A stretch of DNA of 64,000 nt from Dyella jiangningensis (GTDB lineage: Bacteria > Pseudomonadota > Gammaproteobacteria > Xanthomonadales > Rhodanobacteraceae), in the NCBI RefSeq assembly GCF_003264855.1, contig NZ_NFZS01000001.1, forward strand, positions 620,001-684,000, written 5' to 3'. Below, in pieces: positions 8,566 through 18,128 of the stretch. The first letter of the stretch is position 1; every line of letters begins with the position of its first letter. Made by a program: the position numbers and the translations under genes. The notes beneath the pieces were generated by a model that saw nothing but the letters and a program-made list of their open reading frames with translations, searched no databases and was not told the DNA's origin.

Positions 8566-9492
8566 ATGAGCAAGCCGCAACTGCTGATCGACACCGACCC
8601 CGGCGTGGACGATGCCCTCGCCATCCTGATGGCGCACGCGCACGCCGATGTGCATGGATTGACGATTGCGGCCGGCAACGTGGGGCTCGGTCATACCGTG
8701 CGCAACGCCCGCACGCTGGTGGACCTGGTGGGCATGCCGACGCCGGTGTTCGCCGGTTGTCCGACCCCGCTGGTACGCCTGCCGGAAGAAGATGCCGTGC
8801 ACGTGCACGGTACCGATGGCCTCGGCGACGTGGGTTTCCCCGAGCCCAAGGCGATGACCAGCGATGAGCATGCCGTGCAGGCGATCCTGCGACTGACGCG
8901 TGAGCGTCCCGATCTGACCCTGGTCGCGTTGGGGCCTCTCACCAATCTTGCATTGGCCGTGCGCCTCGATCCCTCGCTGCCGCAGCGCGTGAAGCGCTTG
9001 GTGATCATGGGCGGCGCGGTGACCGGCCTGGGCAACACCGGCAACATCCCTGCCGAATTCAACATCGGTTTCGATCCCGAAGCTGCCCATGTGGTGTTCG
9101 AGGCGTTCCCGTCTTTTGATCTGGTTGATTGGGAAGTGGTGTTGCGTCATGCCTTCGACCAGCTCGAATTCGATGGCTGGGTGGCTACGGGCGATCAACG
9201 CGCAACGTTCTTCGAACAGGTATTCCGCACGGCGCGCGCGTTCAACCTCAAGCGCGGGCGTCGCGGCGTGATTGCGGCCGACGCGTTGGCGATGGCGGTG
9301 GCGATCGATCCTGCGATCGTCACGCGCATGGAAGAACGCCACGTGGCGGTCGAAATGGATGGGCGCCTGACGCGTGGTGCCACCGTGGTGGATTGGTCCC
9401 ATCGCCTCGGCCGGGCGCCCAATGCGCGCATCGTGATGGAGGTGGATCAGGCCCGTTTTGGCGCCATGGTGCGCCGGGCCTTGGGCGCCTGA
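8566..9492 (+). CDS. Nucleoside hydrolase (IUNH family)
   Basis: Predicted to cleave the N-glycosidic bond of ribonucleosides for purine/pyrimidine salvage (308 aa). The N-terminal calcium-binding signature DTDPGVDDA (residues 9-17) is intact, as are GNVG and EFNIGFDPEA. The second metal aspartate is in AADALAM (Asp239), but the preceding residue is Ala238 where well-studied members (such as Crithidia IU-NH, His241) have the catalytic histidine. Substrate and activity therefore cannot be assumed. The start at 8566 is chosen because it begins right before the metal motif; the region up to recG (240 nt) holds a REP element and no visible gene. Confidence 0.85.
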   Translation: MSKPQLLIDTDPGVDDALAILMAHAHADVHGLTIAAGNVGLGHTVRNARTLVDLVGMPTPVFAGCPTPLVRLPEEDAVHVHGTDGLGDVGFPEPKAMTSDEHAVQAILRLTRERPDLTLVALGPLTNLALAVRLDPSLPQRVKRLVIMGGAVTGLGNTGNIPAEFNIGFDPEAAHVVFEAFPSFDLVDWEVVLRHAFDQLEFDGWVATGDQRATFFEQVFRTARAFNLKRGRRGVIAADALAMAVAIDPAIVTRMEERHVAVEMDGRLTRGATVVDWSHRLGRAPNARIVMEVDQARFGAMVRRALGA

Positions 9493-9537
9493 GGGAGGGC
9501 CCGGAAACGGCCCGTGAGGCCCAAGTAACTGACCGAC

Positions 9538-9567
9538 TTGCCAAAGGCTTCGGTCTGTAGTTAAAAT
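9538..9567 (+). promoter_or_regulatory. Predicted promoter of rpmE2
   Basis: TTGCCA (9538-9543) and TAAAAT (9562-9567) are spaced by 18 nt, about 35 nt before the rpmE2 start. Confidence 0.55.
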
Positions 9568-9600
9568 GCCGCTCTTTTCACCCACCGCTTTGAGTCAGTC

Positions 9601-9846
9601 ATGAAGCCCGATACCCATCCGAATTATCGCCCGGTGGTGTTCCAGGACCTGTCGTCCGACTTCGCGTTCCTGACGCGTTCGACGATCGCCACCAAGGAAA
9701 CCGTCAAGTGGGAAGACGGCAACGAGTACCCGCTGATCAAGGTGGATATCTCCAGCCATTCCCATCCGTTCTACACCGGCAAGCAGAAGACGCTGGACAC
9801 CGGCGGCCGCGTCGACAAGTTCCGTCGTCGCTACGCGCAGAAGTAA
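9601..9846 (+). CDS. rpmE2: Ribosomal protein L31, type B
   Basis: 50S ribosomal protein L31 of the zinc-independent type B class (81 aa). The sequence [25 protein letters not shown] and [10 protein letters not shown] is typical and there are no cysteines, unlike the zinc-binding type A protein. Paralogous type B L31 proteins are often zinc-repressed, but I see no Zur-like site here, so it may be the constitutive copy. It has its own promoter and terminator. Confidence 0.96.
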   Translation: MKPDTHPNYRPVVFQDLSSDFAFLTRSTIATKETVKWEDGNEYPLIKVDISSHSHPFYTGKQKTLDTGGRVDKFRRRYAQK

Positions 9847-9900
9847 GCGCGAGGCAGCTGGCGCCGCACCGCTGTTTCGGGTGTGAGCCAAGCATGTGGA

Positions 9901-9935
9901 CACGGGGCGAGCCCAGGCTCGCCCCGTGTTTTTTT
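9901..9935 (+). terminator. Terminator of rpmE2
   Basis: Long GC-rich stem CACGGGGCGAGCC (9901-9913) with GGCTCGCCCCGTG (9916-9928), followed by seven T. A very strong intrinsic terminator. Confidence 0.93.
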
Positions 9936-9981
9936 GCGTCCACCATCCGACCATCCGCTAGGGCATGTTGTCGGATCGATA

Positions 9982-9990
9982 TGCGATAAT
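9982..9990 (+). promoter_or_regulatory. Extended -10 element before gltA
   Basis: TGCGATAAT at 9982-9990 matches an extended -10 (TGn then GATAAT). No good -35 lies at the right distance. It sits about 100 nt upstream of the gltA start, giving a leader of roughly 95 nt. Confidence 0.45.
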
Positions 9991-10091
9991 GGGCGGCGAG
10001 GTGTCGCTGTCCCCAAGGCGACATCAACCCTAATCGCCAGCGGTCGCCTAGAGCGGCATGCAGGCGACGCCATTTGTGAAGGAGGTTTTCC

Positions 10092-11387
10092 GTGTCCGAA
10101 TCCAAGATCGTCAAGTTGGTGGATGAGTCGACCAACCGCAGCAGCGAGCTTCCCCTGCTCAGCGGCACGCTCGGTCCCGCATGCATCGACATCGGCACGC
10201 TGTACAAGGACACGGGCCACTTCACCTACGACCCGGGTTACGGCAGCACGGCCAGCACCAAGAGCGCCATCACCTACATCGACGGTGACAAGGGCGTCCT
10301 GCTGTACCGCGGCTACCCGATCGAGCAGCTGGCCGAGAAGTCCAACTTCCTGGAGACGTCGTATCTGCTGTTGAACGGCGAGCTGCCCACCAAGGACCAG
10401 TTCTCGACCTTCGAGCACGACATCACGCATCACACGATGATGCACGAGTCGCTCAAGGACTTCTTCAAGGGCTTCCACCACGACGCGCATCCGATGGCCA
10501 TGCTGGCCGCCTCGGTCGCTTCGCTGTCGGCCTTCTATCACGACGACATCGACGTCGATAACGCGGACGACCGCAAGCTGGCCGCGATCCGCCTGATCGC
10601 CAAGATGCCGACCATCGCCGCCGCCTGCTACCGCTATTCGATCGGTTGGCCGTTCCGCTATCCGCGCAACAACCTCGAGTACGTCGACCGCTTCCTGCAC
10701 ATGATGTTCGAAGTGCCGAGCGAGCCGCTCGAGCTCAGCCCGGTCGCTGCCAAGGCGCTGGACCTGCTGTTTATCCTGCACGCCGACCACGAGCAGAATG
10801 CCTCGACCTCCACCGTGCGCCTGGTCGGCTCGACCGGCGCCAATCCGTATGCCTCCATCGCCGCGGGCATCACCGCGCTGTGGGGTCCGGCTCACGGTGG
10901 CGCGAACGAAGCCGTGCTGGAGATGCTTCAGGAGATCGGCACGGCCGACAAGGTCGAGACGGCCGTCAAGCGCGCGAAGGACAAGAACGACAACTTCCGC
11001 CTGATGGGCTTTGGCCACCGCGTGTACAAGAACTTCGACCCGCGCGCGAAGATCATCCGCGAGATGACCCACAAGGTGCTCGGCGAGCTGGGCATCAACG
11101 ATCCGCTGCTGGAAGTGGCGATGAAGCTGGAAGAGGCGGCGCTGAAGGATGATTACTTCGTCGAGCGCAAGCTGTACCCGAACGTCGACTTCTACTCCGG
11201 CATCATCTATAAGGCGCTGGGCATCCCGACCGAGATGTTCACGGTGATGTTCGCCATCGCCCGTACCGCCGGCTGGATCGCCCATTGGATCGAGCAGCAC
11301 GAAACCCCAGGTGCCCGCATCGGCCGTCCGCGCCAGATCTACACCGGCGCCGACGTGCGCGACTACGTGGCGGCGGACAAGCGCTGA
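10092..11387 (+). CDS. gltA: Citrate synthase (type II)
   Basis: Condenses acetyl-CoA and oxaloacetate to citrate at entry to the TCA cycle (431 aa). Recognisable active-site segments include [26 protein letters not shown] and [15 protein letters not shown], covering the two catalytic histidines; the catalytic aspartate lies in NVDFYSG. Length and N-terminal beta-strand region fit the hexameric, NADH-regulated gammaproteobacterial type. The start is GTG at 10092, supported by a strong AAGGAGGT Shine-Dalgarno at 10079-10086. Confidence 0.97.
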   Translation: MSESKIVKLVDESTNRSSELPLLSGTLGPACIDIGTLYKDTGHFTYDPGYGSTASTKSAITYIDGDKGVLLYRGYPIEQLAEKSNFLETSYLLLNGELPTKDQFSTFEHDITHHTMMHESLKDFFKGFHHDAHPMAMLAASVASLSAFYHDDIDVDNADDRKLAAIRLIAKMPTIAAACYRYSIGWPFRYPRNNLEYVDRFLHMMFEVPSEPLELSPVAAKALDLLFILHADHEQNASTSTVRLVGSTGANPYASIAAGITALWGPAHGGANEAVLEMLQEIGTADKVETAVKRAKDKNDNFRLMGFGHRVYKNFDPRAKIIREMTHKVLGELGINDPLLEVAMKLEEAALKDDYFVERKLYPNVDFYSGIIYKALGIPTEMFTVMFAIARTAGWIAHWIEQHETPGARIGRPRQIYTGADVRDYVAADKR

Positions 11388-11411
11388 GCTTTTCCTGCAC
11401 CACACGAAAAA

Positions 11412-11437
11412 AGCCCCGGCCATGCCGGGGTTTTTTT
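11412..11437 (+). terminator. Terminator of gltA
   Basis: CCCCGGC (11414-11420), loop CAT, GCCGGGG (11424-11430), then seven T; preceded by an A-run. Confidence 0.93.
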
Positions 11438-11448
11438 GTGCCGCCTTT

Positions 11449-11557
11449 GTAGGAGCGCACCCAGTGCGCGATACATTCTCGCGACGCGTTGGCGATGGAT
11501 GGCCTGTGCGTGAGGTGTCGCCTTGGCGCTGCGGTCGCGTACTGGATGCGCTCCTAC
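11449..11557. repeat. REP doublet (REPIN)
   Basis: Two inverted GTAG-headed palindromes with outward-placed heads: forward copy 11449-11471 (GTAGGAGCGCACCC, then AGTGCGCGA) and reverse copy 11535-11557 (TCGCGTACTGG, then ATGCGCTCCTAC). The pair spans 109 bp, the typical size of a REPIN. It lies right after the gltA terminator. Confidence 0.8.
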
Positions 11558-11621
11558 AGTGAGGCTTGGTGTTGGTTGCGGGAGGAGGTGCACATCTGTG
11601 CAATTCCTCCCAGCCGCCTTC

Positions 11622-12296
11622 TTATCTCAACACCGACGACAGCATCCGCTCGAACTCGTCGTCGTTTTCCGCCGATGACAGCAGCTCCTCCACGGCCGCC
11701 AGCGAAGCCCGCTTCATCGGCTTCTCATCGATGCGGTCCAGCGGTGGCTGTTTCAGTGCATCGAGCGGGAGCACGGTGAGGTCGAAGGGCAGGCCATCGG
11801 CAGCAAACAACAGGACCGGGTATTCGCGCTGCTCGTCGCGGGTGGTACGCAAGCGGCGCGTCTGCTGGGTCAAAGGTACGCCGCGTTCCTGCAGGAACAG
11901 CACGACGGATTCGGGCGTGTCGCTGAAAAGATGCAGGCAGACGGCGGAGTGGGCGTCGGCGGTGCCATCGAGCACGGCGCCGACCAATCGAGGCTCGAAG
12001 CGGTCGAGGAAGCGCATCGCCTCGGCGGCGGCCTCACGGCGTTCCAGCAGCAGCTGGGGCTGGCTGTCGGCGTGGAAGATGCGCTGGTGCTCGCGCAGGG
12101 CGTCTTCGATTTCGTTGTTGCGAGGCAAGGCCTGCGCGTCGAGGATGCCAAGGCGTTCGGCCGCCTTGATCTTGGCGTGATGGAAGTCGCGGATGCCGTG
12201 TTCGCTCATCAGTCGCGCCGCCTCCTGGGCGACGCGCAGCCTGTTGCGCTGAAGACGATCCTGCGCGTGGATACGGTGGTGCTGGCCGCGTGCCAT
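11622..12296 (-). CDS. Conserved hypothetical protein
   Basis: A 224-aa cytoplasmic protein that I do not recognise. No signal peptide, membrane segment or catalytic motif is evident. The basic N-terminus (MARGQHHRIHAQ) leads into helical segments ARLMSEHGIRDFHHAKIKAA and ALPRNNEIEDALREHQRIF, then an alpha/beta stretch (VCLHLFSDTPESVVLFLQE) and an acidic C-terminus (VEELLSSAENDDEFERML). It starts at ATG 12296 with GGGAGGA upstream, 64 nt after the PBP1A stop, so the two probably form an operon. Codon usage looks like its neighbours. Confidence 0.8.
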   Translation of the reverse strand: MARGQHHRIHAQDRLQRNRLRVAQEAARLMSEHGIRDFHHAKIKAAERLGILDAQALPRNNEIEDALREHQRIFHADSQPQLLLERREAAAEAMRFLDRFEPRLVGAVLDGTADAHSAVCLHLFSDTPESVVLFLQERGVPLTQQTRRLRTTRDEQREYPVLLFAADGLPFDLTVLPLDALKQPPLDRIDEKPMKRASLAAVEELLSSAENDDEFERMLSSVLR

Positions 12297-12360
12297 ACCT
12301 GTTCCTCCCGGTAGCTGGCGTTCGCTCAGGCGAACGCGGGCGGGACGGATGTCCCGGGGG

Positions 12361-14856
12361 TCAGAAGATGTCGTAGGCGTGTTGCTGGTCCTGGTCCTCC
12401 TGCTGCTGGTTGGCCTGGTTGCGCAGTCGGTCGACGTCCTCGACCTTGAAGATCTCGGACATGGCGTTCGGATCGCCCGCGCCGGCGGGCAGGCCGCTGT
12501 AGCGGTCGATTTGCACCGTACTGATGCCGGGCGGCATCGGCAAGACCGTGGACGGCTGGTCCTTCAGGGCCGAGCCCATGTAGGACATCCAGATCGGCAG
12601 CGCCGCCTTGGCGCCGAATTCGCCCTTGCCAAGCGAGCTGAAGTCGTCGAAACCCACCCACACGGTGGCGACCAGGCCGCCGTTGAAGCCGGAGAACCAG
12701 GCGTCGCGGTGGTCATTGGTCGAGCCCGTCTTGCCGGCGAGGTCGTCGCGACCCAGCGCCATGGCAGCCGCACCGGTGCCGCGCTTCACCACGTCCTGCA
12801 TCAGGGAAGTGACTAGGTAGTCGTTGCGTACGTCGATCACCTGAGGTGCCAGGGCCGGCGGGTGGGCGCCTTCGCCGTGGGCGTCGGCCGGCAGGATCGC
12901 GCCGCCAATGCTGCCCGCCGCCGCCGGGGCCGCGGTGCTGCCCGCAACGGCCACGGCGTTGGCCGGGCCCGCCACGCTTCCGGCCGGCGGCGGCGGACCC
13001 GGCGGACGGGTGTCCAGCAGGCGCTCGGCGCAGTTGCGGCAGGCACGGGCCGGATTGGCGACATAGACGGGTTTGCCGTCGCGGTCGTCAATCTCGCTGA
13101 TGAAATATGGCGTCACCAGGTAGCCCCCGTTGGCAAACACCGCATAACCGCGGGCCATGCTCATCGGTGAGACCGACGCCGTGCCAAGCGCCATCGAGAG
13201 ATTGCTGGGCAGGGAATCGAGGCTGAAGCCGAAGCGGGTCACGTAGTCGCGCGCATAGCGCACGCCGATCGCATCCAGCAGGCGCACCGAAACCAGGTTC
13301 TTGGACTGCACCAGCGCCTCGCGCAGGCGGATGGGGCCGTCGAACTTGTCGTCATCGTTGGACGGCGTCCACAGGCCGCCCGGGCGAGACGGGTCGGGCA
13401 GGGCCAGGGGCGCGTCGTTGACGATCGAGGCGGGCGTGAAGCCGCGCTCGAAGGCCGCCGAGTAGATGAACGGCTTGAAGCTGGAGCCCGGCTGGCGGGC
13501 GGCCATCACCGCACGGTTGAACTTGCTGCGCAGGAAGTTGAAGCCGCCGACCAGCGCCTGCAGCGAGCCGTCCTCGGGATTGACGGAGACCAGTGCGGCC
13601 TGGGCGGCCGGAATCTGGGTCAGCTGCCAGTTGCCCTTCTCGTCGCGCGCCACGCGCACGATGTCGCCGCGCTTGAGCAGGCTGGTGCCGCTCTTGGGAC
13701 GAGCCCAGGCCATCTGCTCGGCGCCCAGCTTCACCGTCTCCCGGCTGGCCAGGTAGATGCTGGTTTCGCCGCCGGCGACGCCGGTGACGATGCCCGGCTC
13801 CATCCCCGAGATATCCGTGAAGCCGGCCAGGGCACGTTCCAGGTCTTCGTTGCTGGCATCGGCGCCCAGCTCCTGGTGAGCTTCCGGGCCGCGCCAGCCG
13901 TGGCGGTGGTCGTATTCGACCAGGCCCGAGCGGACCGCATCCACGGCGGCCTGCTGGCGGCTGCTCAGCACGGTGGTCTTCACCACGTAGCCTTCGGTCA
14001 GGGCGTCATTGCCCAGTCGATCCAGAGCCTGCAGGCGGACCATTTCGGCCAGGTAGGGGGCGTCGACCTCGATCGGCGGCTCATGCGGCGAGGCATTGTT
14101 GGCCTCGGCAATGGCCTGGTCATATTCAGCCTTGCTGATGTAGCGGTTCTCCAGCATCTGGCCGAGCACCCAGTTGCGGCGGGCGATCATGCGCTTGGGG
14201 CTGTTGAGCGGGTTGACTACCGAAGGCAGCTGGAAGGTGGAGGCCAGGGTGGCGCACTCGGCCACGCTCAATTGATCCAGGGTCTTGCCGTAGTAGTAGG
14301 AAGCGGCAGCCGCCACGCCATAGGAGCGATGTCCCAGGAACATCTTGTTGAGGTAGAGCTCCAAGATCTGATCCTTGGTGAGCTCACTCTCCATGCGCAG
14401 GGCGATGAAGATTTCGGTCAGCTTGCGGGAATAGAGCTTTTCCGGGCTCAGGAAGAAGTTGCGGGCCACCTGCTGCGTAATGGTGGAGCCGCCCGGACCC
14501 TTGTCGCCGCCGGAAACGACCACGTGCCAGCCTGCGCGGGCGATGCCATGCCAATCCACGCCCGGGTGCTGGTAGAAGCTGGCGTCCTCGGCAGCGAGCA
14601 CGGCGTGCTTGAGGCGCTCGGGCACCTCGCCGATGCCGACCGGGATACGGCGGGTTTCGCCAAAGCTGGCGATCAACTTGCCGTCGGCCGACAACACACG
14701 CAGGGGCACCTGCATGTGGTAGTCCTTAAGGACGGCCACCGAGGGGAGGCGGGGGGAAATCAGCCAGTAGGCCACACCGATCGCCGCGACACCCAGCAGC
14801 AAACCCGTAAAAGCCAGGATCAGGATCCAGCGCAGCAACCGCTTAAGAATTTGCAT
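12361..14856 (-). CDS. mrcA: Penicillin-binding protein 1A
   Basis: Bifunctional peptidoglycan glycosyltransferase/transpeptidase (831 aa), bitopic in the inner membrane (membrane segment about residues 8-33). The GT51 domain has EDASFYQHPGVDW (about 90-102) and GGSTITQQVARN (122-133). The transpeptidase domain has SSFK at 458-461, SKN at 518-520 and KTGS at 709-712, all intact. Between SKN and KTGS is a low-complexity insert of Pro, Ala and Gly at about 617-668, just after a CRNC pair. The tail is glutamine-rich. The start at 14856 puts the membrane anchor at the N-terminus; the frame is open 44 codons further but with no sensible start. Divergent from pilM, a common arrangement in gammaproteobacteria. 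Confidence 0.96.
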   Translation of the reverse strand: MQILKRLLRWILILAFTGLLLGVAAIGVAYWLISPRLPSVAVLKDYHMQVPLRVLSADGKLIASFGETRRIPVGIGEVPERLKHAVLAAEDASFYQHPGVDWHGIARAGWHVVVSGGDKGPGGSTITQQVARNFFLSPEKLYSRKLTEIFIALRMESELTKDQILELYLNKMFLGHRSYGVAAAASYYYGKTLDQLSVAECATLASTFQLPSVVNPLNSPKRMIARRNWVLGQMLENRYISKAEYDQAIAEANNASPHEPPIEVDAPYLAEMVRLQALDRLGNDALTEGYVVKTTVLSSRQQAAVDAVRSGLVEYDHRHGWRGPEAHQELGADASNEDLERALAGFTDISGMEPGIVTGVAGGETSIYLASRETVKLGAEQMAWARPKSGTSLLKRGDIVRVARDEKGNWQLTQIPAAQAALVSVNPEDGSLQALVGGFNFLRSKFNRAVMAARQPGSSFKPFIYSAAFERGFTPASIVNDAPLALPDPSRPGGLWTPSNDDDKFDGPIRLREALVQSKNLVSVRLLDAIGVRYARDYVTRFGFSLDSLPSNLSMALGTASVSPMSMARGYAVFANGGYLVTPYFISEIDDRDGKPVYVANPARACRNCAERLLDTRPPGPPPPAGSVAGPANAVAVAGSTAAPAAAGSIGGAILPADAHGEGAHPPALAPQVIDVRNDYLVTSLMQDVVKRGTGAAAMALGRDDLAGKTGSTNDHRDAWFSGFNGGLVATVWVGFDDFSSLGKGEFGAKAALPIWMSYMGSALKDQPSTVLPMPPGISTVQIDRYSGLPAGAGDPNAMSEIFKVEDVDRLRNQANQQQEDQDQQHAYDIF

Positions 14857-16162
<1,306 letters not shown>

Positions 16163-16163
<1 letters not shown>

Positions 16164-16891
16164 TGGCACACATCAACCTACTTCCGTGGCGTACCGAACG
16201 CCGCAAGCAGCGCGAGCGCGAGTTCTTCATGCAGTTGGCCGCGGCCTTCGTGGCGGCGGTGCTGGCCTTGCTCTTGTGGGTGTCCTGGATGGACATGCGC
16301 ATCAACAACCAGAACGAGCGCAACAGCTACCTGCAGGGCGAGATCAAGCAGCTCGACGAACGCATCGCCAAGATCAAGGATCTGGAAAAGGTCCGCGAGC
16401 GCCTGTTGGCGCGCAAGCAGATCATCGAGCAGCTGCAGGCCAACCGTTCGCAGATGGTCCATCTGTTCGACGAGCTGGTGAAGACCATTCCCGCCAGTGC
16501 GCGCCTGGGCGGCCTCAAGCAGGTCGGTGAATCCATGACGCTGGAAGGCGTCGCGCAGTCCAACGCCAGCGTCGCCGAATACATGCGCAATATCGAGGCC
16601 TCGCCGTGGATGGGGCATGCCGACCTGCGCAAGACCGAGAATACGCACAAGGGCGACTCCCGCATGCCTTATGCGTTCGGTCTGGATGTGGCGTTGAGCC
16701 GGCCCAAGCAGGAAGAAAACGGCGAAGGATCGGACGAGGCGCACACCCCATTGCTGCCGGCCGCGTCGCAGGCGCCCGCCAGCGCGACCACTCCGACGAC
16801 CGGCGCGGCGCCCAAGCCGGCGTCGGCAGGTACGGCCCCGGCCGCACCGAAGCCGGAGGCTCCTGCAGGCACTAACGGAGGAGCCAAGTGA
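16163..16891 (+). CDS. pilN: Type IV pilus assembly protein PilN
   Basis: Bitopic inner-membrane protein (242 aa) of the alignment complex. The N-terminus MAHINLLPWRTERR carries the PilM-binding INLLPWR motif, followed by one membrane segment (about 24-45), a coiled coil (about 50-95) and the periplasmic ferredoxin-like domain with LTLEGVAQSN-type strand. The last 55 residues are an Ala/Pro/Thr-rich tail beyond the usual family length, likely disordered. The start ATG overlaps the pilM stop by one base. Confidence 0.94.
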
Positions 16892-17571
16892 TGAAGTTCC
16901 TCAACGACCTGCAAAACCTCGATCGCAACAACATCGGCGGCTGGCCGAAGTCGGTCAAGATCTTCTTCACGGTGTTGCTGTTCGCCATCGTGATGTTCCT
17001 CGGCTGGTACCTCTACGTCAGCGATCAGCAGAGCACGCTGGAGCAGGCGGCCAGCAAGGAAGAACAGCTCAAGCAGGAGTTCTCGCAGAAGCAGGCCAAG
17101 TCGGTGAATCTCGAAGCGCTGCAGCAGCAGCTCGACGAGATGCAGGACATGCTGCGCCAGCTGCTGCGCCAGTTGCCCAGCAAGACCGAAATGCCCGAGC
17201 TGCTGGTGGACATTTCCCAGACCGCCTTGTCGGCGGGCCTGGAGACCGAGCTGTTCCAGCCGGGTCCGGAGGCACCGAAGGACTTCTACGCCGAGAAGCC
17301 GATCCAGCTTCGCATGGTGGGTACCTACCATCAGTTCGGTACCTTCATCAGCGGTGTGGCCTCGTTGCCGCGCGTGGTGATCCTGACCTTGCACGACGTC
17401 TCGCTGACGCCGAAGAACCAGGATGCCAAGGGCGGTGGCGGCGTGCTGGTGCTTCAGGGCACGGTCAAGACCTACCGCTATCTGGAAGACGACGAGAGCG
17501 CCGAGGCCAAGGCAGCCAATGCCAAGTCGGCCACGAGCAAGGCGCCAGCGAAGAAAGGGGGCCAGAAATGA
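16891..17571 (+). CDS. pilO: Type IV pilus assembly protein PilO
   Basis: Bitopic inner-membrane partner of PilN (226 aa). Membrane segment at about residues 26-46, then a coiled coil rich in Gln/Glu and a periplasmic domain with LRQLPSKTEMPELLVDIS and YHQFGTFISGVASLPRVV, typical of PilO. GGAGGAG at 16877-16883 supports ATG 16891 over an in-frame GTG at 16888. The C-terminus has a Lys/Ala/Ser tail. Confidence 0.94.
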   Translation: MKFLNDLQNLDRNNIGGWPKSVKIFFTVLLFAIVMFLGWYLYVSDQQSTLEQAASKEEQLKQEFSQKQAKSVNLEALQQQLDEMQDMLRQLLRQLPSKTEMPELLVDISQTALSAGLETELFQPGPEAPKDFYAEKPIQLRMVGTYHQFGTFISGVASLPRVVILTLHDVSLTPKNQDAKGGGGVLVLQGTVKTYRYLEDDESAEAKAANAKSATSKAPAKKGGQK

Positions 17572-18110
17572 GCAAGTTGGCTGCCATCAGGCCTGCCCAG
17601 GTGACTCGCATCGCGTTGATGCTCGGTGTCGCGCTGGTGCTCAGCGGTTGCACCCGCGGCATGTCCGACCTGCGCGACTGGGTCGATCAGGAAAAGCACA
17701 AGAAGGGCGCGCCGATTCCCGCGCTGCCCGTCATCAAGACGTTCGAGACCTTCCAGTACGCCGATCAGGACAAGCGTGATCCGTTCAGTCCGAGCACGGC
17801 GGAGCTTCAGCAGGACAACGGCAATGCAGGCCCGCGCCCGGACGAAAACCGCGCCAAGGAGCCGCTGGAGATGTTCGCGCTGGACAGCCTGAAGATGGTC
17901 GGCACCGTGGGGACGGGCGCCGGCATGGAAGTCCTGGTGAAGGATCCGGGGGGAGTGATCCATCGGGTCCATCGCAATGAATACATGGGCCAGAACTATG
18001 GTCGGGTCACCGCGATCGGCGAGGACCATATCGACCTGGTGGAACTGGTATCCAACGGAAATGGTGGCTGGATGGAACGTCCCGCCAGCATCGCGCTTGG
18101 CGAGAAATAA
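17568..18110 (+). CDS. pilP: Type IV pilus lipoprotein PilP
   Basis: Periplasmic lipoprotein linking PilNO to the PilQ secretin (180 aa). Lipobox LVLSGC with Cys28, then a Pro-rich linker with RDPFSPS, the typical PilQ-contact motif, and a small beta domain (LDSLKMVGTV, EYMGQNYGRV). Overlaps pilO by 4 nt. Stands 18 nt before pilQ. Confidence 0.95.
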   Translation: MSKLAAIRPAQVTRIALMLGVALVLSGCTRGMSDLRDWVDQEKHKKGAPIPALPVIKTFETFQYADQDKRDPFSPSTAELQQDNGNAGPRPDENRAKEPLEMFALDSLKMVGTVGTGAGMEVLVKDPGGVIHRVHRNEYMGQNYGRVTAIGEDHIDLVELVSNGNGGWMERPASIALGEK

Positions 18111-18128
18111 GAAACAGGGGCTGATGCA

